A DNA stretch of 37,763 nucleotides from positions 1 to 37,763 of the forward strand of contig CAIUAN010000035.1 of the NCBI GenBank assembly GCA_903897145.1, in the 5' to 3' direction. The DNA is from an uncultured Bacteroidia bacterium (lineage in GTDB: Bacteria > Bacteroidota > Bacteroidia > Bacteroidales > Prolixibacteraceae). Positions 17,279 to 25,139 of this stretch are shown piece after piece. The notes under the pieces were generated by a model. That model ran no database searches. It was not told the origin of the DNA and saw only the letters and a program-made list of their open reading frames with translations. Each line of letters opens with the position of its first letter. Position 1 is the stretch's first letter. Position numbers and translations under genes: made by a program.

Positions 17279-18709
17279 TCAAGCTAAGCGAGTTACAAGA
17301 TCAATGAGCAGTCGAACACCGGAGCCCGTTCCGCCTTTACTACGATAATGATCAGCCGAACCTAAAAAGGCAGATCCTGCAATGTCGAGATGGATCCATG
17401 GATAAGCGATAAAATGCTCCAGAAACTTACCCGCTGTAATGGCTCCAGCCTCCCGACCACCAACATTTTTGAGGTCCGCAATGTCCGATTTTATCAAGTC
17501 ACCATATTCTTCCCATAAGGGAAATTCGACAATCCGCTCATAGACTTTTTCGCCTGCAAATTTTAAGGTTTGAAAGGTTGAAGAGCCTGCAGTACCCATG
17601 GCCACAATACCTTGCTGACCAATAGCCACAGCAGCAGCTCCGGTTAAAGTCGCCACATCAATAACCAATTCAGGATCATAATCTTTCGCATAACTCAGCG
17701 CATCGGCTAAGATCATCCGACCCTCAGCATCGGTGTTTAACACCTCAACCGTTTTGCCACTATGCATCACCACAACATCGCCTGGAGCATAGGCATTTCC
17801 ATCAGGACGGTTATCTGTCGAAGGGACCAGTGCAATCACATAAAGGGGCAGATTCGTTTTAGCGACATAATAGAGCACCGAAGCCACAACGGCTCCACCA
17901 GCCATATCGCATTTCATGAAGTCCATAGAGTCTTTGGTTGGCTTCAAACTCAAGCCACCAGTATCGTAAACGACCCCTTTACCAACCAAAATAATTGGCT
18001 TCTTATTTTTTGCATTCTCAGGTTTCCAAGTTAAGACAGAAAATGTTGGAGGATCAATACTCCCTTGGTTAACCGCTAATAAACCACCCATTTTAAGCTC
18101 TTCAATCTTATCCTTATGGAAAATTTCGGTCTTAAATCCGGCGAGTTCTCCCATCTGCTTAAACGAATCGGCAAGTCCAACGGCATTGAGGTGCGAAGCG
18201 GGCTCATTGACTAAATCACGGGCAAAAAAGACAGCCTCAACACGAGCTTCTAATTGCTTTATTTCCGTTTCAGAATCTTGAAAACCGACAAAATTAATCT
18301 GCTCGAGATGCTGCGACTTCTTTGGAGAAGCAGAAAAATATTTTAAAAATTGATAGCTTCCCAAAGCTAACCCTTCAGCCACCGCAAGTGCTAAAAGTTG
18401 CTCGTCGGGTAATCCGATGAAATCTATCTGTCCGATTTTCTCTTTGCGCAAAATGGAAACCAGCTCGTTTCCCAGCTTTCTTCCTTTTTCTAAAAGGGCA
18501 CTCTCGACGACAGTTTTGTCGAGCAAGATCAACAAAATCAATTCGTTATATCTATTTAGAGCAACAAGATTTTGTTCCTCCAACTGAATTTTTACATAGC
18601 TCGACTCGGCCTCACTAAGCTCAATGCCTGAGAGGTTATCTCGATCAAAAACTAAATGAGCCTTTGCTGAAGATTGGCTCTCTGAACTGCGTGTAAATTT
18701 AAGCTCCAT
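17279..18709 (-). CDS. pepA: Leucyl aminopeptidase, M17 family
   Basis: M17 aminopeptidases are hexameric two-metal enzymes that remove N-terminal residues from peptides in the cytoplasm. The 476-aa protein has a variable N-terminal domain and a C-terminal catalytic domain. The ligands and active residues match the E. coli pattern: Lys244 and Asp249 in GKGVVYDTGG, Lys256, Asp268, and NTDAEGR with Asp327, Glu329 and Arg331. No signal peptide is visible. It is a single gene, divergent from speA. Confidence 0.95.
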   Translation of the reverse strand: MELKFTRSSESQSSAKAHLVFDRDNLSGIELSEAESSYVKIQLEEQNLVALNRYNELILLILLDKTVVESALLEKGRKLGNELVSILRKEKIGQIDFIGLPDEQLLALAVAEGLALGSYQFLKYFSASPKKSQHLEQINFVGFQDSETEIKQLEARVEAVFFARDLVNEPASHLNAVGLADSFKQMGELAGFKTEIFHKDKIEELKMGGLLAVNQGSIDPPTFSVLTWKPENAKNKKPIILVGKGVVYDTGGLSLKPTKDSMDFMKCDMAGGAVVASVLYYVAKTNLPLYVIALVPSTDNRPDGNAYAPGDVVVMHSGKTVEVLNTDAEGRMILADALSYAKDYDPELVIDVATLTGAAAVAIGQQGIVAMGTAGSSTFQTLKFAGEKVYERIVEFPLWEEYGDLIKSDIADLKNVGGREAGAITAGKFLEHFIAYPWIHLDIAGSAFLGSADHYRSKGGTGSGVRLLIDLVTRLA

Positions 18710-18762
18710 AATGATCTAAATTCTATTTTTTTGCCCCTTGATTTAGGCACTTCATGATGGTG

Positions 18763-18770
18763 CAAAATTA
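18763..18770 (-). promoter_or_regulatory. Candidate -7 box for pepA
   Basis: The minus strand reads TAATTTTG, matching TAnnTTTG, 54 bases before the pepA start in the 268-base pepA/speA divergent gap. I could not find a properly spaced -33 element. Confidence 0.35.
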
Positions 18771-18809
18771 CTACCTTTATCGCGAATTTTGGGCATTCCC
18801 TAAAAATGA

Positions 18810-18937
18810 ATTAGGCATAAGCGGGATGACCATAAAATAGTTATTTTCGTTGCCGCAAGTGAATGGGTTCTTGAAAAAAAGAATTCCATTGAAATCGTTG
18901 TAAAACGAGCTTGTCAAAATGAAAATATTAGGCATAA
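18810..18937. repeat. Pair of 11-base direct repeats in the pepA/speA gap
   Basis: ATTAGGCATAA occurs at 18810-18820 and again at 18927-18937, 117 bases apart, upstream of speA. A related TTTAGGCA is at 18742. They could be regulator sites or chance matches in AT-rich DNA. Confidence 0.3.
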
Positions 18938-18977
18938 AAGATTATAAATCAGGTTTTACCATACAAAGGATTACTGA

Positions 18978-20870
18978 ATGAGAAAATGGCGTGTCGAAGA
19001 TTCAGCTGAGCTTTATAACATCACTGGATGGGGAATTAATTACTTTTCGATCAATGACAAAGGACATGTTGTCGTTACACCGCGCAAAAATGGCGTGGAA
19101 GTAGACTTGAAAGAGTTAGTCGAAGAGCTACAGTTAAGAGATGTTTCGGCTCCCATGCTGATCCGTTTTCCTGATATCTTAGATAGCAGGATTGAGAAGA
19201 TGGCAAGTTGCTTTAAAATTGCCTCTGAAGAGTATACCTATAAGGCGCAGAATTTTATCGTCTATCCGATTAAAGTCAATCAGATGCGACCTGTCGTGGA
19301 AGAGATTGTCAGCCACGGAAAGAAATTTAATATCGGTCTTGAAGCGGGTTCTAAACCTGAGCTTCATGCCGTAATCGCGATTAACACCGATAACGATTCC
19401 CTAATCATCTGTAACGGATATAAGGACGATGACTATATCGAGCTTGCCTTGCTGGCTCAAAAGATGGGTCGTCGAATCTTCTTAGTGGTGGAAAAACTTA
19501 GCGAGCTTAAGTTGATTATTAAAATCGCAAAAGAACTTAAGATAAGACCAAATCTAGGTATTCGCATCAAACTTGCAAGCTCTGGAAGTGGCAAATGGGA
19601 AGATTCAGGTGGTGATGTGAGCAAATTTGGACTTACCTCTAGCGAGCTTCTCGAAGCGCTCGATATTTTGGAGCGTAACAAAATGAAAGACTGTCTTCAT
19701 CTGGTTCATTTTCATATTGGAAGTCAGGTTAATAAGATTCGTCGTATTAAGATTGCCATCCGCGAGGCTTCACAGTTTTATGTTCAGCTGCATCATCATG
19801 GATATAATATCAGTTTTGTAGATATTGGCGGCGGACTAGGTGTCGATTACGATGGTACCCGCTCTTCGAACAGCGAAAGCAGCGTCAACTATAGCATTCA
19901 AGAGTACGTCAACGATGTAGTTTCTACCATGGTTGATGCGAGCGATAAAAACAATCTGCCTCATCCCAATATCATCACCGAGTCGGGTCGTTCGTTAACG
20001 GCGCATCATTCGGTACTTATCTTCGAAGTACTAGAAGCAACTAGTTTGCCAATCTGGTCTGAAGAAGAGGTGATTGACGAAAACGATCATGAGCTTTTGA
20101 AAGAGCTCTATTCACTTTGGAATGCGCTGAATCAAACAAGGATGCATGAGACCTGGCACGATGCGCAGCAGATCCGGGAGGAGACACTCGACCGCTTTAG
20201 TCTTGGTCTTTTAGACCTTCAGACACGGGCTAAGATTGAGCGTTTATTCTGGTCGATTGCCAAAGAGGTGCAGCAGATGACCAATGGGATGAAGCATATC
20301 TCAGAAGAATTGATCAGTCTTCCGAAACTATTATCGGATAAATATTTCTGTAATTTCTCGCTATTCCAGTCGCTACCCGATTCATGGGCTATCGACCAGA
20401 TATTCCCGATCATCCCGATTCAGCGTCTCGATGAGAAGCCAGATCGCTCAGCAACTTTGCAAGATATCACCTGCGATTCGGATGGGAAGATCGACAATTT
20501 TATCTCTACGCGAAATCTATCGTATTACCTACCTGTGCACTCGATAAAACCAAAGGAGCCTTATTATATTGGGGTCTTTTTGGTTGGTGCTTATCAAGAG
20601 ATCTTGGGTGATCTACACAATCTTTTTGGAGACACGAATGCGGTGCATGTGTCGGTTAACGACAATGGGTACAGCATCGACCAGATTATTGATGGTGAGA
20701 CGGTAGCCGAAGTGTTGGAGTATGTGCAATACAATCCAAAGAAGCTAGTGCGTAACGTTGAGACTTGGGTAACCTCTTCGGTTAAATCGGGTATCATCAC
20801 CACGGAAGAGGGGAAAGAGTTTCTTTCGAATTACCGCTCCGGATTATACGGCTACACCTATCTAGAGTAG
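18978..20870 (+). CDS. speA: Biosynthetic arginine decarboxylase SpeA
   Basis: SpeA converts arginine to agmatine with pyridoxal phosphate, the first step of the agmatine route to putrescine and longer polyamines. The 630-aa length is typical of the fold-type III SpeA family. The PLP lysine is Lys99 in YPIKVNQ. The glycine-rich phosphate-binding segment VDIGGGLGVDYDG, the ITESGRSLTAHH segment and the late active-site CDSDGKID are all present. The start ATG is preceded by AAAGGA at a plausible distance. The gene is monocistronic: it diverges from pepA and ends at a strong terminator. Confidence 0.96.
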   Translation: MRKWRVEDSAELYNITGWGINYFSINDKGHVVVTPRKNGVEVDLKELVEELQLRDVSAPMLIRFPDILDSRIEKMASCFKIASEEYTYKAQNFIVYPIKVNQMRPVVEEIVSHGKKFNIGLEAGSKPELHAVIAINTDNDSLIICNGYKDDDYIELALLAQKMGRRIFLVVEKLSELKLIIKIAKELKIRPNLGIRIKLASSGSGKWEDSGGDVSKFGLTSSELLEALDILERNKMKDCLHLVHFHIGSQVNKIRRIKIAIREASQFYVQLHHHGYNISFVDIGGGLGVDYDGTRSSNSESSVNYSIQEYVNDVVSTMVDASDKNNLPHPNIITESGRSLTAHHSVLIFEVLEATSLPIWSEEEVIDENDHELLKELYSLWNALNQTRMHETWHDAQQIREETLDRFSLGLLDLQTRAKIERLFWSIAKEVQQMTNGMKHISEELISLPKLLSDKYFCNFSLFQSLPDSWAIDQIFPIIPIQRLDEKPDRSATLQDITCDSDGKIDNFISTRNLSYYLPVHSIKPKEPYYIGVFLVGAYQEILGDLHNLFGDTNAVHVSVNDNGYSIDQIIDGETVAEVLEYVQYNPKKLVRNVETWVTSSVKSGIITTEEGKEFLSNYRSGLYGYTYLE

Positions 20871-20898
20871 GACTAAAAATAATAAATGCTTTTGCAGG

Positions 20899-20946
20899 AT
20901 GCTGCAAAGTGAGAATTTCAATTTTTCACTTTGCAGCATTTTTTTT
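20899..20946 (+). terminator. Intrinsic terminator of speA
   Basis: A perfect 14-pair stem (ATGCTGCAAAGTGA with its complement at 20926-20939) and a 13-base loop run into eight T. It starts 28 bases past the speA stop. Confidence 0.9.
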
Positions 20947-21074
20947 GAAGATTTTTGATCTTTCCCCTCCATTTTAAAAGTCGAGATTCTAGTTCATTAT
21001 CCGTTTCTATTCGGATAGAATCGACACTAATCGGAACTATTCGATTAATTCACGACTCTCCTCGCACGCGCGAT

Positions 21075-21082
21075 TAAATTTG
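21075..21082 (+). promoter_or_regulatory. Candidate -7 box for the surface-protein cluster
   Basis: TAAATTTG matches the Bacteroidota -7 consensus exactly. It lies 73 bases upstream of the GTG start at 21156 and downstream of the speA terminator, where a promoter for the cluster is expected. A -33 TTG is not evident. Confidence 0.4.
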
Positions 21083-21086
21083 TGTT

Positions 21087-21120
21087 AATTGACTCTTTTC
21101 AAAATACTTAAGAGTTAATT
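21087..21120 (+). promoter_or_regulatory. Inverted repeat in the leader of the surface-protein cluster
   Basis: AATTGACTCTT (21087-21097) and AAGAGTTAATT (21110-21120) form an 11-base inverted repeat with one wobble position. A start site set by the box at 21075 would fall at its left edge, so it could be a 5' hairpin or an operator. The rest of the 20947-21155 gap holds short AT-rich inverted repeats (for example TCTATTCGGATAGA near 21005) and no gene. Confidence 0.4.
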
Positions 21121-21155
21121 CAGTCCTAACTTACTATCTTAATCCTAATTCTAGC

Positions 21156-23210
21156 GTGAATCAAAATAAATTATCCCATACAAACCTGACTTTCCGACGA
21201 AATAATTTTGATGGAATATTTAAGAGATGTGGATTAAAAAGATACTTATGGACAACCACAATCTTGCTAATAATCCAATGCACACTATATACAAACTTAA
21301 GAGCCGGCGTAGTTCTAAATCCAATTAGCCCGAATATATTTTGCTGTAATACATCCGTTTTGGTATCCGCTGAGATAACTGCTGGAGGCTTAGGCAGAAC
21401 AAATTCGCCCCCTTTAATTTTTCAAATGGAGTTAAGTAATGTTGGTGGACTATTCGCAGCATTGCCTATTGTCCTTGGAACATTTTCCACACCAGATGAG
21501 CATTGGTACGAACCTGCCGATCATGGAATTTTAACTGGTACAATATCTTGTCCAATAGCAAATGGGAACTACAATATTCGAGTTCGAGTTTTTAAGGGAG
21601 GAAGTGTTAAAGCCATCTCAAATATTCAGCCAATCGTAATTGGGAGCACGTCTGTCATCGCTAATGCGGGAAGCTCTCAAACAATATGCGGAATTATACC
21701 AGCAACACTGTCTGCAAATAATGCAAGTCCTAACACAGGGTCTTGGGGTGTTTTAAGTGGTCCAAATACTTCATCAAGTCAATTTAGTAGTCTTACAAAT
21801 CCATCAGCACAATTTACACCAATTGGCGGGAATGGAACGTACAATCTAAATTGGTCTATTTCGAATGGCTTGTGCATTTCAAATTCAAGTATAAGCATAA
21901 CGTTTAACCCAGTTCCAATAATTACTACTCAGCCTAAAGATATATTAGACTGTGAAGGTCATATCGTAAGTTTTAATGTCGTGGCTAGTGGAACAGGGTT
22001 AACGTACCTCTGGCAACGTAAAAAACCACTAGGCAGTTTTTCAGATATACCAGTCGAATTAAATGTATCATACCCAACTCCAGGAGCCATAAGAATTCAA
22101 AATGTAGGGAACTCTGATGCACCGGATGGCACGCAGTACCGGGTTATAATAACCAATAGCAACAATTGTAGCATTACTTCCAATGCAGTGACCTTAAACG
22201 TAAATGAGATAACCAGCATTAATCCAACAACAACAGATGTAACACTCTGCCAAGGTGCTAATTATTCCTATATAGTTACTACTTCTTATCCCTCCAATGT
22301 AGTTTCCTATCAATGGAAAAGATGGAGTAATCCCGGTCAGTGGGATCCAGTGGTTAACGGAGGTGCCATATCAGGAGCAACAACAAATCAATTGATATTT
22401 ACTGGCGCAACACCGACAGAAAGTGGACAATATAAGGTTACCGTAGTCTTTCATTCTACAGGAGCTGATTGCAACGTAACTAGTGATAGTAGAAACAGAG
22501 TTTTAACAGTCAATCCACTACCAACCTGCTCCATCAACGGCTCTGACGACCCATTGGCCACTTCTTCGACAGGAAATATTTACTTAGCACCTGCTGGCAT
22601 GAGTGCCTATGCGTGGAGCATTGCTGGAAACTATGCCAGTATTTCTGGCGTTACATCCTCGACTGCAACCATCACTACTGGGATAACTAACAATGCCCCT
22701 TTCACGCTTAATTTAACGATTACCGATGCCAATGGCTGCAGTTCAACCTGTTCCAAAACAGTGACGGTTAACGATAAACAGCCACCAACCTTTGCTCCAC
22801 CAGGTCCCCTGTCATTTTGTGTAGAGAATATTTTCTCGGCCGAATATTTAACCACCGGCATAAAGATTAATCCAGATCCTGACTATTACCTTTTTAAGCA
22901 TGGAGACACTAGCCTTGACTTAAACCCAGCCACATTCAACGATAATTGTTGCGCCCTTCCAAATGATCAGTTTACAATACGCTGGGAAATTGTTTTCAGT
23001 TCTGGCGAAACAACCATCACAGGCGTTGGCCAACCCTCGGCTTATGTCATAAGCGGCATTCCAGCAGACTTCAAGCTCTGGGGCGATGGGATAACATTCG
23101 CCACGCGCATTCATAGGATTAGATACTGGCTTAAAGACTGCAATGGAAATGAAGCGGTAGTGCCAGTTGAGCAAACCATTACCATCAAACCACGACCAAA
23201 ATTCATTTAA
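21156..23210 (+). CDS. Secreted Ig/PKD-like multidomain protein, first gene of the surface cluster
   Basis: I do not recognise a named family. The 684-aa frame opens with GTG; no in-frame ATG occurs before the hydrophobic segment. A basic stretch and TTTILLIIQCTLYTNLRA (about 34-51) form a long signal peptide. After a Cys-containing N-terminal domain comes a PKD-like module (AGSSQTICG... near 170), then Ig-like modules separated by short Pro linkers (FNPVP, VNVNE, VNPLP), and a last Cys-containing domain starting at about 545 (PPTFAPPGPLSFCVEN). It ends at TITIKPRPKFI with no T9SS sorting domain. Ig chains of this type are common in Bacteroidota adhesins and gliding-associated proteins. A 48-codon ORF follows after 10 bases. 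Confidence 0.75.
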   Translation: MNQNKLSHTNLTFRRNNFDGIFKRCGLKRYLWTTTILLIIQCTLYTNLRAGVVLNPISPNIFCCNTSVLVSAEITAGGLGRTNSPPLIFQMELSNVGGLFAALPIVLGTFSTPDEHWYEPADHGILTGTISCPIANGNYNIRVRVFKGGSVKAISNIQPIVIGSTSVIANAGSSQTICGIIPATLSANNASPNTGSWGVLSGPNTSSSQFSSLTNPSAQFTPIGGNGTYNLNWSISNGLCISNSSISITFNPVPIITTQPKDILDCEGHIVSFNVVASGTGLTYLWQRKKPLGSFSDIPVELNVSYPTPGAIRIQNVGNSDAPDGTQYRVIITNSNNCSITSNAVTLNVNEITSINPTTTDVTLCQGANYSYIVTTSYPSNVVSYQWKRWSNPGQWDPVVNGGAISGATTNQLIFTGATPTESGQYKVTVVFHSTGADCNVTSDSRNRVLTVNPLPTCSINGSDDPLATSSTGNIYLAPAGMSAYAWSIAGNYASISGVTSSTATITTGITNNAPFTLNLTITDANGCSSTCSKTVTVNDKQPPTFAPPGPLSFCVENIFSAEYLTTGIKINPDPDYYLFKHGDTSLDLNPATFNDNCCALPNDQFTIRWEIVFSSGETTITGVGQPSAYVISGIPADFKLWGDGITFATRIHRIRYWLKDCNGNEAVVPVEQTITIKPRPKFI

Positions 23211-23220
23211 AATAAAGACG

Positions 23221-23367
23221 ATGAAACAAAACCAAAAAATAATTCGGATAAATCCCGATGCGTTGCAATTCAACCATAAGCGACCAACTGACATCTATTA
23301 TCAGGGAAAAAGCCCGCCTGAAAAAGCACGAGGCCCTGATCTGAAAAACCGAAGCATATTTAAATAA
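23221..23367 (+). CDS. Small basic hypothetical protein (48 aa)
   Basis: Not recognised. The frame is open from 23167, but the ATG at 23221 fits best because it starts 10 bases after the upstream stop. It would encode a 48-residue basic, polar peptide (MKQNQKIIRINPDALQFNHK at the start, ending in KNRSIFK) with no signal peptide or membrane segment. It lies between two secreted-protein genes on the same strand. It could be a small regulator or chaperone of the cluster, or a spurious frame. Confidence 0.45.
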   Translation: MKQNQKIIRINPDALQFNHKRPTDIYYQGKSPPEKARGPDLKNRSIFK

Positions 23368-23429
23368 AAACAATTCTTAACCATTTCAAATTCAATAATT
23401 TATGTTTATTAACACTTAAATTTTTTATC

Positions 23430-24497
23430 ATGAAAAAGCAAATCTTTATTCTCGTATTAACACTTCTTGGAATTAGTTTTAGTTCAGTTTATGGACAAAA
23501 AGCAGTTAAAGGATCAGCTCCAAATGCGACTGCAGGGTGCACAGATGATGCCTTACACCCAATGGCAGGAAAATCATACAACTATTCAGCTATTGTAAAC
23601 CCTACTGGAGGAAACTTTATTTGGTGGGCCACTAAAGATCAAAATTTCATTACCACAACAGGTGGTGTTGCCACCAATAATTCCTCCACGAAGCTAACTG
23701 TTGGAGCAGGCCTTTCTGCTGCGGGAAGTACCTACGGAGTATCAGGTGCCACACCTAGTGTTGATATCACCTGGTCATCAACAACCCTTGCTAATACCGC
23801 ATACAAAGGAACGGGCACCAAAACTCCAACATTTGTGGTAGTCCAATACGATGCACCTTCAGCAGGTTGTTCCAATAATTTAAAAGTCTATGAACTTGAT
23901 CCTAAGAATGGATTTATAGTAGATATTCTGAATCTGAATAATACAACAAAATCTCCGGCAGCATATGGAGTCAATGAGTCACAATGTATCGACAAAGTTT
24001 CTAAAGCGACTTATAATGCGGGAGCTATGGTATATGAATATGGTACAAATATTTTCTATTACGAAGTTGTGGCAGCTAATTTTTCAGAATCATGGAAACC
24101 AACTTTGGTATTGTCTGGCTTAGATGCTGTTCAAACATCTTTAATTGAATGGACCTATGATAAAACTTTGGCAACTGGATGGCAGACCTACACCGCGGGG
24201 TCAACTACCGTTGAAACGGATGCCACTGATACTTCAACAGGAGTTTCTATTTATGTTAGAGTAACTGTCACAAATAACAATTTTGAAGGTAAAGCAGACG
24301 AAACTATCGTTCTTGCCTTGGATGGCCAAAATAAAGATGGTGAATGGGATATCAAAAATTCAGACTGTTCAAATACTAGTGCTGCTGACCAAGACGACAA
24401 AGCAACTCAAGTGTTAAAAGCACGTCCAGAGATCACCGGAGGAACAACTTCAACAATTGTAACTAATGTAAATCTAATCCCTGGCAACGAGAAGTAA
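23430..24497 (+). CDS. Secreted PKD-like protein of the surface cluster (355 aa)
   Basis: Not recognised as a named family. The protein has a clear signal peptide (about 1-23, ending SSVYGQ). An N-terminal module with Trp65-Trp66 and VDITW ends in PTFVVVQYDAPSAGCSNNLK (132-152), which resembles modules in the 221-aa and 1228-aa neighbours. The second half is beta-rich (FYYEVVAANFSESWKPTLVL) and looks like another Ig-type domain. It ends LKARPEITGG plus a short polar tail, with no T9SS sorting domain. It is high in Thr, Ser, Ala and Asn, as expected for a surface protein. The start ATG follows an AT-rich stretch without a Shine-Dalgarno site. Confidence 0.75.
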   Translation: MKKQIFILVLTLLGISFSSVYGQKAVKGSAPNATAGCTDDALHPMAGKSYNYSAIVNPTGGNFIWWATKDQNFITTTGGVATNNSSTKLTVGAGLSAAGSTYGVSGATPSVDITWSSTTLANTAYKGTGTKTPTFVVVQYDAPSAGCSNNLKVYELDPKNGFIVDILNLNNTTKSPAAYGVNESQCIDKVSKATYNAGAMVYEYGTNIFYYEVVAANFSESWKPTLVLSGLDAVQTSLIEWTYDKTLATGWQTYTAGSTTVETDATDTSTGVSIYVRVTVTNNNFEGKADETIVLALDGQNKDGEWDIKNSDCSNTSAADQDDKATQVLKARPEITGGTTSTIVTNVNLIPGNEK

Positions 24498-24548
24498 TTC
24501 ATTCGTTTATTCACCCATTATTTGCTTTTTCAAAATATCATCCTCTCC

Positions 24549-24572
24549 CCGGTCATGTACGAGCATGGCCGG
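24549..24572 (+). other. GC-rich hairpin after the 355-aa gene
   Basis: CCGGTCATG and CATGGCCGG form a 9-pair stem with one G-U pair and a 6-base loop, 51 bases past the stop at 24497. No T-run follows on the plus strand, so it may protect or process the 3' end rather than terminate. Confidence 0.5.
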
Positions 24573-24695
24573 AGGGTGGGATTGAAAAATTTAGAAAGCA
24601 AAAAGAAGCCCTTGACAACGAAATAGCCAAATGGCTGTTGAGGATTAAGTTATTAACTGAAAAATTAAAACATGCGAAATGAAAATAGTTCTCTC

Positions 24696-24854
24696 GGGGC
24701 AGCACCGAATCAAGGTGCTCACTTGCAAAAACGCTAGAGGCGATTTACATAGCCCCTATCCAAAAATAAGCTTGTATTCTTGCTGGTTCCTAAAATGTCA
24801 TGATGATCTCTGACTTATCCTGTTCAAACAGTATATGTCGGAGTTTTTTGTTTT
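24696..24854 (+). ncRNA. Candidate structured RNA ending in a terminator
   Basis: GGGGC (24696-24700) can pair with GCCCC (24752-24756) and close a three-way junction. Its arms are AGCACC/GGTGCT (24701-24719) and CGC/GCG (24732-24742). An intrinsic terminator follows at 24808-24854. The layout could be a small RNA or a riboswitch-like leader of the downstream genes. I match it to no known RNA family, and the pairing was found by eye. Confidence 0.3.
24808..24854 (+). terminator. Intrinsic terminator inside the surface cluster
   Basis: CTCTGACTTATCCTG and CAGTATATGTCGGAG form a long stem with two mismatches, one G-U pair and a 6-base loop. TTTTTTGTTTT follows directly. It would separate the 355-aa gene from the 221-aa and 1228-aa genes, or work as a conditional terminator. 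Confidence 0.7.
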
Positions 24855-25086
24855 AGACTGAAAATTAGCTAGGCGCTAATATCTTGCTAATTAGATTATT
24901 ACAAAATATTATCATGGTAAAAAATAAAGCCGGCCCAAGGCGTAGAAACGTGCGAGGTAGTCCGAACTGGAAAATAACCCTTCGACTTACCGCTCAACTA
25001 TTTCGTTATGCCCAAACAAACTCAATCTGTAAAACACTATTAATAAGCAGATTACTCATGAATAATTCATGAAATAGGGGAGGTAT

Positions 25087-25110
25087 ATGAATAAACAAAC
25101 GCTATCATAA
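25087..25110 (+). other. Possible 7-codon leader ORF with strong ribosome site
   Basis: AGGGGAGG (25076-25083) sits three bases before an ATG that reads MNKQTLS and stops, 30 bases upstream of the 221-aa gene. Strong Shine-Dalgarno sites are uncommon in Bacteroidota and the spacing here is short. It could be a leader peptide or chance. Confidence 0.25.
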
Positions 25111-25139
25111 AAGCCAGTCTCAAAAATTAATGCGTTAAA

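Larger units (their letters stand above)
24498..25139 (+). other. 642-base gap inside the surface cluster, apparently non-coding
   Basis: No convincing gene is present. From left to right it holds a strong hairpin (24549-24572), a possible branched RNA structure (24696-24756), an intrinsic terminator (24808-24854) and an AT-rich stretch containing a purine-rich AGGGGAGG at 25076-25083. Two weak short frames exist, 24679-24813 (44 codons) and 24914-25072 (52 codons, basic). Neither resembles anything I know, and both run across or beside the predicted structures. Confidence 0.6.

Noticed and set aside
22920-23294. 124-codon minus-strand frame with a hydrophobic patch at the end of the 684-aa gene
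   Set aside because: Antisense to a clear Ig-type coding sequence. The hydrophobic run is the complement of low-complexity coding DNA.
24679-24813. 44-codon frame starting MKIVLSGQHRIKV
   Set aside because: It runs through the predicted junction and into the terminator stem, and has no family resemblance. Kept only as part of the gap description.
24884-25072. 62-codon frame, with internal ATG at 24914 giving a basic 52-aa peptide
   Set aside because: No signal peptide, no recognisable domain, odd composition, and it lies in a gap rich in predicted RNA structure. Probably chance.
24498-25139. Insertion sequence or mobile-element remnant in the 642-base gap
   Set aside because: No transposase fragment, terminal inverted repeats or target duplication could be seen.
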